A stretch of 64,000 bases of DNA from contig NC_092566.1 in NCBI RefSeq assembly GCF_037975245.1, forward strand, positions 3,102,001-3,166,000. The letters run 5' to 3'. This stretch comes from Apostichopus japonicus (Eukaryota; Echinodermata; Holothuroidea; Aspidochirotida; Stichopodidae). Of this stretch, positions 40,101 to 52,100 are shown piece after piece. Numbering within the stretch: the stretch's first letter is position 1; the number at the start of each line of letters is the position of its first letter. Both the position numbers and the translations under genes were made by a program. The notes below the pieces were generated by a model. It saw only the letters and a list, made by a program, of their open reading frames with translations. It made no database searches and was not told the origin of the DNA.

Positions 40101-43100
40101 ATGAGACCATAAATTAAGCCTCTAAAACACAAATGAAGACCAGACAATCAGCTGGCCACTTCGGTCCAGGATGTACACAAAAGGGTCATAGAATTATCTC
40201 TGCAGGTTTGAGAATTGTTTATCAATGAAGCTACTAATTATAGGCAGGGTTTGCATTAGCCTCGGGATTGCAGGATTCACGCAATTTCATTTGAAATCCT
40301 GCATGTCAAAAGATTCCAAGACGGCATATCCCACAATAAATTTCATCTCTCAAGTTGGATTAAACAGACATTAGGGTTGTCAGTAGTCGCTAAACCATCA
40401 CATTTGGAATAAATGTTTAGAAAAAAGCCACTTGCAATTAAATTTTTTTTAGTTATCCCATCTATAATCCATCTTAACATCCCGTAAATTTCCTTGTCAG
40501 TCTTACTTTCTATTAATGAAAGAATGAAAAAATGATAATTGTGAGAATTCTTTCAATATCTAAGCCTGAATCACAAACGTATACAGTAGCTATACCTATG
40601 AGAGCAAAGCACTTGCTATGGACTAGCAGAGCTAGCTACTTGATGACATCAAAGACACGTGCACTCGACAAACTTATAATTGCCTAAAATCCCACAAATC
40701 TCTGATCACATGGTAGCCTAACATCAAAATAAGTCAACATGGAAATCTAGCCTAACCATCTGTTTATTTGCTCAAATTGCGTCGCAGTTCGATTGCACTA
40801 AAAATATTCAACATTACTTTCGATATTGCTGCCAGCTTCACTTCCAGTTGTCATAAGAGCAATTCGCAGACTAGTCGAAAAAAAATTGTTATAGCATGGC
40901 CCTTTACGAAATGGCATGGCTATCAAAGCGTCTGAAGGAAATACTTCTTATTCAGAGTAGGATCACTTGGCTTTAGTTGTCACCAAGTCACAAATGATGA
41001 TATTTTAATAGAATTACGTTTCTTCCGATCATTTAGCATAAGACTACAATGATATGACCAGTGGCTATGATCCTGGCCTACTATCATGATACGTACCTGA
41101 AGGGCTTACGAGGCCTAACTTTTTTTTGTGGCGGCTGAATCTATGTAAGATATAGGCCAAGTTTGCTTTGAAAAAGCCTCATGGTTTGAATGATTAGGCT
41201 ATGAGGCATTATATTATCCCTACCATATCGAGTATACAAATCAATTCCTTTATAGTTTTAGTAACCTATCAAGCAATATTGAAATAGAAAATATTCATCT
41301 TTTTGATAAGTATGGTAATCCTCCATGTGCATGTTTCGCTCTTGATATAATGGTAATCATTTACGTAAAGGAAGGGGGCTTAAGAAAAAACAACACACAC
41401 ACGAAAGGATATCAATCAACTTTCTTTTATATAACAAGTACGAAGTAACAAAATTCTGTTCTGAACTTCGTTGTTGATCTTCAAATTAGTTGCCGAAACT
41501 TAGAGAGGCTGTCCTGTAAATATGTCTTACCAGGGAGTTCCCCTGATCAGTGTTAGTGAATGACAATCCTTTGAACAGGAAAAGAACTTCTCGGAAAGTA
41601 TTTTAACACATTCAATACGGAAAGACAGTGTGTCATTTCACCTCATTCTTTGAAATAAATCTCCTTCTACTGTGGTCATAGTGCTATTGTTACGTGAAAA
41701 ACCACAGACCAGGAAAAGCCAAATACAGCTTTTGTTTACAAACAATAGCAGCACTTCTCTGTTGGGAACTGGATGCTTGTTACTTTCACAGAGGTTCCAT
41801 GGATGTGTGCACTCAAGCGTGAGCGATATGTAGGCTGCATAATCAGCAGTGGTGTGCTGCTGGCCGGGCCGGACGATGATCGCTAAATTTTGCGAGCCTT
41901 CCCTAACGATTTCAACAAACTGAAATCATAAAACTTAAATATCTCTCTCAGAATCAACTTTCAAAATCAGCATTAATTGTCAAGAAATATATTTGATCTT
42001 GGAATCCTCCTTTCAAACATCAATATTTCACAAAAATCTAAATTCTTTCATGCATATTTGCAATGAATACCCCCCTAACTTGTACCTAGCAGTCTGCACA
42101 TAAGGCGAATGTCATACAACATACTGTATTTTCAAGACATTCCTAAAGAGGAGCTTTTTTAAAAGGAATCAACATTTCCGCCTGGTCTCAGACAAAAAAA
42201 AGGGATGTCACAAGACATTATGTCTTCTTTTTCAAGATATGTCTTCCGAAAGATATTTTGTAAAGGGAATTACCTTTTCCGGCCTCGAAGGCGCAGTCCC
42301 TGATATGTGTGAATTCATTGCCGTTTATCCGTATTGGGAGAACATACTCTCCATATTTATTCCCAATGAAAGACTGAAATCAAATTGAAGAAAGATAAAT
42401 AGTTAATAGGGAAAACCAGGGTAATCATTTTTCTCTCTCATCCCCCCCCCCCCAACCCCACCCTCTCTCTGTTTCTCAAAAACAAAGTAAAGTGGTTTTG
42501 CGTGTAACCTAGATTTACTTTGAATGTTATCATTAATATAAAAATTAGTGAACCAAATATCATTCTTTAAACTGTACAACCTCTTCTGGAGCTCTTGATT
42601 GCACTGTACACCTTTAAAGCCCCCCACACCCATGCCCACCACCCACCACGCCACACCCCTTTCGTGCCACTATCAATTCTTGACAGTAAATTTCTCTGAT
42701 TATGCTATCACAATACAACAGCAGATATATACGATTAGTTACCTCTGTTTCTATATTATCTTGGCGCTGTTGCTAAGTCTCTAATACACGCATCCCTGTG
42801 TGTACTGACATTTTCTATCTATTAAGAAGTTTCTGAAAGTCAGATGACATCCACAAATCTCAATTTTATGCAAGACAACAGATACATACAAGTACAGTAT
42901 CTGTCTGCTTGGATAATATATTTGTCAGTTTTTGAGCCTTGAACTGAGCGACCACGCAATGCACATTTACCATAGCAGCGAAAAAAACATACGCAAACCC
43001 GTACATCCCCTTAATAGGAAAACAAGAAAACAAACACAAAAAGGAATAAATCAAAAAAAAAAATTAAGAATGCTCTCTTATAGCCCGGTTGCTATGGGAA

Positions 43101-46100
43101 CTACCAAATTGCAGATGATTTACAAACTGATAAAGCAGAAAAGCATAAAAAGCCCAAAGGCAATCAATGCAAAATTTGTAGATTTCAATCGATGTTTCAT
43201 TTTATGACAAGATCCTAATATATTAGACAATTATCTTTCAACTTTGCTTTCATGATTCCAAACAAAATTACTTGATCTAGTAAAAAATCCTTTTTCTTCC
43301 CGGTGTTTTCAAGTTCGGCCACCGGCATTGTTATCGTCATCAATGAAAGACACAGGAGACATATAATGACTTGATTTGAAGCAGACTGTAAATTGAATAT
43401 TTAATTATTAGGAAACTACTGCTACTGTTGCTAGGGTTACTATGTTGTCATGGTTACTTATGATCTAGGCTATGCATTCAGCAATGAACTGGGATTTCGG
43501 GAGTAGCCAAATGGTTTCCACCATGTCAAAAACACAAGGAGTCAGTATTACCCCTGAGAATTTGAATATATTGGCAAGAGTTTACAATCAATATCAATTT
43601 TTAAGAGAGATAATATTACATTATTAATACCATAATAGCCAAACTGTTGAAAATTAAGCTACAAACAATGTCAGGGGGTTCAAAGTTTCCAAGCTAAACA
43701 AAACCAACGTCATCACTTCTCTTCATGAGTTACTAGCCCATGCTCCTCATTACAAAAAACCAAACATTTTCCTCAAAATATTATTTTGTTATTATTTTAT
43801 CAAAAATTATTTTAAACCACAAAAAAAAAAAACAATTGCCAAAGTTTGTAAGGTATTTTCACGGTCTAACAGTCTAAGCATGGCAGCACAGCATCATAGA
43901 AGGTATCGGTGTTTACCATTATTAACACTCACCACGAAGAAGGGGCCCTCGGATATCCGATGAGCATCTTCTATTTCTGAGAGGCGGAGAACACCCAGTT
44001 CATGGTCGTTTGTTGCCACGTCGATTGGTCCCTGGTGCATATCGACCAACTGAAAGATGAAACGAAATGAGTTTTTCTTTCCCAATCACCTTACTAATAA
44101 TATTATATCTATTATTATATTGTATAACATACATTATATGATATATATAATATCATGTATGTTAATCTCTAACAATATGAGAAATAGGGGCATTTCATGA
44201 GTATCACTGTCGTATGAGCTAAAGATAATATGTGGGGGTTTGCTTCTCCTTTTAAACATCATGAACTATAAACAGAATACAGTTCCATTAAGACTCCATC
44301 ATTGTGTTGTCTCATGTTCTATTCACCAAGCCATGAATATAAATCGCATAACCAGATTCCCCTGAATTATTTCATGTAATATTAACCATTATATATACAA
44401 CCTCAAATTAGCGAGCTATTTAAACTCTTCAACCCAACACATTAAAAATGTTGTGTACCACCAATTCAGTTTTGTGCTTTACTTGTATTTCATTTTAATT
44501 TGTTATATTTTGATTTATTTTTTTTAATTTTTGTTTACCCATATTTTGTTTAAAACTTTGTTCATCATCGCTTGTAAATTTTTTATGGGCATATAAAATG
44601 TAAAACAGATTATTGTTTTTCAAGTACGTGTATCCTTCCTGTAGCTTTCGGGTATTAAAGCAGCATAAACTGCAGATGGCTTGGTGAAGGCAGAACCGAA
44701 GATGTTAATACTGACTCACGACTCTCAAACTGCATAGACGACTTATCCACATGATATTGTTAAACAATAAACACACCAATAATGTATTTCCAAAGAAATA
44801 ATGGAAACAAAATGGCAAAAGTATCAGCTTTCGGCGTTTCCTATTGCGAGCGAATTTTATTGGGCTTGTATTGGGCTTGTCAAATCGTCGAGGCCGCAAG
44901 AAATGCAATTTATTAGAGGCCCTGCAGTAGAGGTTTTTCTTTTATGACCCCTCTGGCACTTCTGTCCAGGATGCAGACAGACTGATTTGATCTGCTAAAT
45001 GTGTCATGTGATCATGATACATTTGGAGACTCTTACCTTAGCGAGGGTACGGAGAGGGTCTCTATAATATCAAAATAAATTCAGCTGGGAACAAAATACC
45101 CACAGAAGCAAAATATACGACTGATCATATGCCCGAAAAACTCCCCGAGATGATAAAAGCTTCTCGTTGACTGATGCAAAGTGAAAATGGCTATATAAGA
45201 ACATAGCAGAAAAGATGTGTGATCTGCTTTTAATGTACCATATGTTTTTTGAGTTGGAATATCCAGAACTAAAAAATAACTTCTAGCCTCCACCGGGACT
45301 TGAAAATATATACATATATACTATATATATGTGGTATAAATACATATATAATTTATACATACATATATATATATAATAACGTATCAAATCATACTTATAA
45401 GGATATCAAAGCAGAAAACCGAACTGGAAAGCTTAAACGAATCTTTCTTGAATGAGCTTAGGAGTAATACATGTTACCAACTATCAACAAAGTTGCGCAT
45501 GAACAGATAAAATGTACATAGGAACCTAATTAATACTACATCTGTATTTTGTGAGTTTATACAAAATGCATGTGCCCTGGAAGTGGGCAGGCAATCATAA
45601 ATACTGAATTTTCCCTTTCCCTTTCCCTTTGCTGCAGTGTAGACAGCTATTTCTCAATTTCAAGTGTCGTAATTGCAGGATTATTTAAAAAAAACGAAAA
45701 AAAAAACAAGGTAAAATGAAGACATGCTATGCCTGAATTAATATAACTTTTACAGAAACTATTTGTGTAACCTAGAAAACACCTACGTCAATAAAACTTA
45801 TAAAAATCTTGTGAAAGCTTTCAAACAAATAAATTCGTCAACGGCTGATAGATGGACAACCTTAATTTTGTAATACTAATGACAGTAATTACGAAAAAAG
45901 TAACAGATTTTGATTCCCCATATGAGGTCAACTGCTGAACAAACATTTTTTATTCCCCAGATGAGGTCAAATGCTGAACAAATTGTTCATCAACAATGTC
46001 ATCTTCTTTTCCCTGATTTCATGAAATAGATTTACCGGGTCAAAAGTTGAGGGAGGCTTGTACGGAACAAAATTTCCAAACCTCTTAATTTTATTATGTT

Positions 46101-49100
46101 AAGTCACGATAAATGTACTCTCTCTACAAACAAAAGAAAGAGCGGTTGAAAGAATATATCGATGTTGAACCAAAATTTAAATATTTTGAATTTCTTCAAG
46201 TAAAGGTTGTCCTCGGTGGGGGCAGCAGACGATCGAATCGAACCAATGGCTACTGTTGAGCAGATAAAGCTGGTGACATCAGAAACGATTCCACGTACCC
46301 AGAGGCTGGTACTGTACGTGGCTGGCTAAAGGTTTTCGTTGTCCAGAGACAAAATCAATCAATTCTCTCTGAAATGGTCTCACAAATGCTAGAAAATTCC
46401 AAAACGTAAGCGTAATGTAAATTGGAAACCACTGACCCTGAAAATGTAAGTCACTAGCCATTCATCTAGTTTACACGCATGGGTATGTGGCTGCTCATAG
46501 TGTCACAAGAAATAACTGCCTTCCATGCGGAAACATAGGCGAAGGATGCGAGCGTCCTCCCCTCCCTGTTTAAAGGGTTTGAAAACTCGCGCAAAAAGAA
46601 GCGTCTAATGCTGGTAATCTGACCTAGTTTCGAATGAGGTGTAACAGAAGTGTTAGACACCACCATCGATCCCAGAAAATACACACACCGCTTGCTACCG
46701 TCGGTAATTATACACTAGTGTACAGTCAGTACATACAGCTGCGGTCAATACCCACAGCCCAGTGTATAAACGATACAGCGATGGACATCTCAGGTACAGC
46801 TAAAGATAACAAGGTATCACGTTTCATTACTGTCTGCATTTTGTAGCGACACAAACAAAACGTCACTTGCAAGCAACAGAAAGTTAACTTTTTCAGATGG
46901 CCGCACACAGTTTGGGGTGAGTCTTCAATGCCTTTAAGAGAACACTCTTATACACAGCAGAGCAGGAGTGATTTTGTTGTGAGGAGACAGGTTAGTCAGG
47001 AGCAACGTAAATATTATATTTTTCTCAAGACGTTCATTTTTTCCTTTCCAAAACTGTTTTCAACCAGTTTTGTTATAAAATTAATAGCCCGCAAAAGGTT
47101 CTGAAGATTTCAATGTTTGTTGTCTGTGCCTTTTTTTGGGGGGGGTGGCTGAGTGGGAGGGGCTTGAACAGAGAGAAATAATCACACGACCCCATTCACA
47201 ACTGCAAACCAGTTAATTATTATAATATTATTATTAATTATTTGTTACTCTATCTGGGCTTTACAACAACAAAAAATTGGATTGATGTGATGGATTACTA
47301 AATTGTAACAATAGATGCAAACTCCTAAAAGACAGCTTTAATAAAGATGAACATTTTTTAAAAAAATATACAAAAAAAAAGATAGCTACGACACAAATCG
47401 ACCTAATATCCAGATAAGTAGGGCATGATGTCTCTGGATCAAAATAAATGAAAAACATCAAGAAAAAAGAGAAATAGGTTTCCAAAGCTGTTTATTATTC
47501 TGATTGGATCTTAATGCGGTTGGCATAAAAGTCACTTCCGCATATTATTGTCGTCTATCTGAATTATGCGACATATTAGCCTCCAAAATGCCACCTACCT
47601 TTCTGTGTGGCAGGGTAAAAACAGCAAACGAATCGATGAGTTTGATGCAATCATCTCTAATTTGTTTCAGCTCTTCCCCTTTTTATTTTATCATTTCATC
47701 AGAAATCTTTTTACTTGGCTTGAAAGTCAGAGGCACACAAAATTGCAAGGGCTACACACCTGAGAGACTACACAACTGAGAGAGGGATGGGGGGGGGGGG
47801 GGAAGGAGGGAGTGATGTGGACCAGAACATGTTTATTATAACAAAAGATGATAATGCTACTTTGCATAAAGCATCATACATGCATGAGAAATAAAGAAGC
47901 TTTTTTGAGAAGATCCCTATTTATTGTACACATTTTGTAAACATTGCACATTTTGCCTGTTATATGTACATGGTAATTGCGTGTTATCCAATGAGTTCTA
48001 TAAGCTAGAAGGCTTAGTCAATTGCATTTTACTGTCTCTATCCTACCCCTCTCCCTCTTACACCCCCTAAACACCCTGTTGCTCTCTCTGCCCCCTCTAG
48101 ATTACAAATTTCTATTGAGTTATTCTTATTTCAGTTTTATTGAATTTTTAATTTTTTTTACTTATTCTGATTTGTATTATATAAAACGTGACCTTAATTT
48201 GGTAATTGGGATGAAACAAGCAGGTTTCCATTAATCATTCTTAATCAATGCGAGAATCCATTAAACTTGGAAATTCCACGGAAAAATAGGTCGCTACCTT
48301 TAATTCTGAATGAAGACTGAGTGGTCGGAATGTAGGATTAAGGGCCTGATGCAAATATGTTTACCAGAAAGTAGGTCGGTTAGATAAGGAAAGTGCATAA
48401 ATAGACTGGAGACAGGTAAACGAGGATAGACTTAAATCAGTCGTTTGACATAATTATTGATGAAATATTGAACCAAGTAAACAAGTTTTCAACCACCGTT
48501 AGATAGGATGATTTAACACTCAAGCATGAGCATATGTTTTCTGTAGGAAATGCTACAACAATCTGTAAAACTTGTAACAGGTAATGATATGTTTTGTTGC
48601 TGACCTATGCCACTAACTTCAACCGGCAGGTGCACAATGTGGTTCCTGTTTGTATTATGAAACGTCCCAGGACTGCGAAGATAAATTTACGATAGATCTA
48701 GAGCGATTATCAAGAGCGATAGAAGAGCGATGCTTTCACAAGAGGATGGCAATTACGGAAAGGAGGTGGCCATACACACACACAAAGAATTGCCAGATGC
48801 TAGAGCGAGGTAAATACGGTAATGCATCTATGGTTATATGAGGTGAGGGAGTACGCTCTGTGAATCTACAGTTTCAGACAGGCACATTGACATGGACAAG
48901 ACATTATGAAATGTACAGGCTTTAACAGCTTCAGTAACACTGATCTGTTTTGAAATTTAAATGATACAAAATGAGAAGGAAAAAATTCACAGTAGTAAGT
49001 GTTTATTAACGAAGGACGTGTGACGCTTTTTCCTATGAAAAGTGATGCAGCGAGGCCATATTTACTTCCTGTAACTAGTGAAATCTGATTGATTTTTGTT

Positions 49101-52100
49101 TCTGTGAAAGGAAAGTTACGACTATAAACTGCATGAAAATCTTGCAGCAGAGACTCAACTTCAGGCTAGAAATAAAGAAATTGAAAGGTCACAATATGGA
49201 AATTTCCAAAGCACCTGGTCGTTCCTGCTTTGCAAAGTGTATTTATGTCACACGACTACAAGACCAAGCTAAAAGTCCCTGTTTGCTCATGTAGTTTCAC
49301 AACAGATGCTTGAAAATGTAATACTTTTCACACAAAATATTAGGGGGTGGGGGTGGGGGAGAGGAGGGATGGCAACACTTAACCTAGTGTACACTTCTGG
49401 CAGGGCACCTGAGAATAATTTTCACAGCAATGATTTTTCAAACAGGTAGGTGTGTTTAATACAATGAAGTCACATCCGGCATCAGTATTCAATACATTTT
49501 TGGTCCCTTCCCCCATTCCCTTCCCCCTCCCCTCACCCACCCACTCCCATCATCCAAACTAAAATCTGATTCAGGGTCTGTGTTTTGTCATAAGCAAGTG
49601 TACCAAGGACTAACCTTTTTAAATATAATTATTGTTTAAATTTTTTAATGCAGCTTTAACTGTCAGACTCAACTCAATGCTAATCAATGCTAATACAATT
49701 CTCAAAACAATGTCCTTCATAAGCTTGATACAAGTTAAGTTTCATTTCATTATAATGCAGTAAAAGTCATGTTCAGTCTAGAAGTTGCCCAATTTTTTTG
49801 CACAGGGTTTGGGGGGTGGGGGGGGGGGAGGTTATGTGATATGAAAAGTATAGGAATAACTTATTTGGAGGAGGATTGCAATATCCAGGGAAAGTACTTT
49901 CAGCAGTTATTAGCACTCTTGAACTGGACACTACTTGTACATCCTGATGGCTAGTAACTATATAATAATATAAGAATTTGTAAAGCGCTTTTATCCAGTT
50001 AGAAGAAAAAAACTGCTCAGAAGCGCTGCAGGAGCAAAGTACCCAAAATGGACACAACAGTTATCAAACACATGGATACGCATTCATGAATGAGAACGTC
50101 TTGAGTTCTTTCTGGAAAGTTGACACATGCTGGATTGCTTTCAGATGTAAGGGGAGACTGTTCCAGATCTGATCTAGCAAAGCAACGTTCCCCATATATA
50201 GTGGTGTTTCAAGTATGTCTAAAACAAGGCTGAATGAATTGGGGGGGGGGGGAGTTTTATGAATTAAATAACTATATAGTTTTATAATTTAACTAAGTAG
50301 GTTGATTATGGTACCCTCATTTCTGACAGAAGAAAAACCCATTACCCTGCATATTTTCATGACTTGCTTGTTTCAGGTATAAATTAATTCCTGTTTCGCT
50401 GTATATACTCACAATATACCTTCAGTGAATTTCATTGATTTGTAATCAGGTTCCTTTAAAAGGGGAAATTAGTAAATTGTAATTCTTGTAAATATTACAG
50501 AAAACTGTACAGTGTAGTCCAATGTTGTATGTACAAAGGACCAATGGCAGCTCACATACAGTGTAAAGTACCATAGACAGGGTTAGTGGCGAGGGAAACT
50601 CACTTTCAACAATGATGAAGGTAATAACAGGCTTTGAAGACTGGAGTATGATTTCCCAATACAGAGGCAGTGACATGCCACATCTTTTGCAATATTTAAC
50701 AGGTCGCTAAATGCACTTGTATTGTGAGGGGGGGTGAGGGGGGAGGGGAGGGTGATAGGAAACCATCACTTTCAATAATGATGAAGGTAATAACAGGCTT
50801 TGAAGACTGGAGTATGATCTCCTAATACAGAGGCAGTGACATGCCACATCTTTTGCAATATTTAACAGGTCGCTAAATGCACTTGTATTGTGAGGGGCGG
50901 TGAGGGGGGAGGGGAGGGTGATAGGAAACCATCACTTTCAATCATGATGAAGGGGTGATTCCAGGCTTTGAAGACTGGAGTATGATATCCTAATACAGAG
51001 GCTGTGACATGCCACATCTTTTACAATATTTTACAGTTGCTAAATTCACTTATACTTGTATTGTGGGGGAGGAGGGAGAGTGGGGGGGGGAGGGGAAGGA
51101 GATAGGAAACCATCACTTTCAATCATGATGAAGGTAATAACAGGCTTTCAAGACTGGAGTATGATATCCTAATACAGAGGCTGTGACATGCCACATCTTT
51201 TACAATATTTTACAGTTGCTAAATTCACTTATACTTGTATTGTGGGGGAGGAGGGAGAGTGGGGGGGAGGGGAAGGAGATAGGAAACCATCACTTTCAAT
51301 CATGATGAAGGCAATAACAGGCTTTCAAGACTGGAGTATGATTTCCTAATACAGAGGCAGCGACATGCCACATCTTTTACAATATTTTACAGGTCGCTAA
51401 ATGCACTAATATTGTGGGAGGGGGGAGGGAAATGGGTAAAGGGGAAGCAGGGGAAAGGAGATTGAGGAGGGAATTTTCACTCCCAGAATTGATGGAGAGG
51501 TTAAAAAGAGACTGAAAACTGGACCATGAACTCCCATCAGATGAACTAGCTAAACATCCCACATGTCTTGCACATTTTATAGGCCTCTAATCGGAAGTTC
51601 ATTGCAAAATCTGAACCATTTCTTTCCTTGCAAAAACGATTAATTTAAAATGCGTATCATTTGTTTGGGAAGCCTTTTCACCTCAGGTGATGCCATAAGA
51701 TTAATTACTAATTACACTCCCTATTACTTTTCAGAGGCTCTGGGGAGGGGATGGAATCGGAAAAGGGTGAAGAAAAAAGAAAAAGAAAAAACCCCCGTCT
51801 CTTGTGGAGAAATTACAACGGCAGGATATTGTCAAGAGCAAAGCAGAGGAAGGTGTCAAAAACAGACTTTGGAGAATAAAGCTGAAGATCCCCATCTCGC
51901 CTCAATGGCGCTCACATGTCTCATGTGATATTTACAGCGCAGTGTGTGTTAAATAATGAGTATTTACAAATTGATGATACTATGATGTCACTCTCTGTGT
52001 GCCCGTGTAGTATTCACATGCAGGGATGTGCCCAGGATTTCCTGAGTGCCGGGTATACTGATCACCATCCTGGGGGAGGGGTCTAAGGGGGAGGGGTGTC

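Noticed and set aside
45037-45061. 25-nt candidate micro-exon with AG and GTAAGA borders on the minus strand
   Set aside because: The 54910-54995 exon joins directly to 43933-44049 in phase 0, giving the family-conserved FGLEFQ-LVDM junction; inserting 25 nt would break frame.
46200-46700. Locally more GC-rich stretch, possible alternative promoter or exon
   Set aside because: No open frame with splice context and no core promoter motif that I could identify; noted only as a composition shift.
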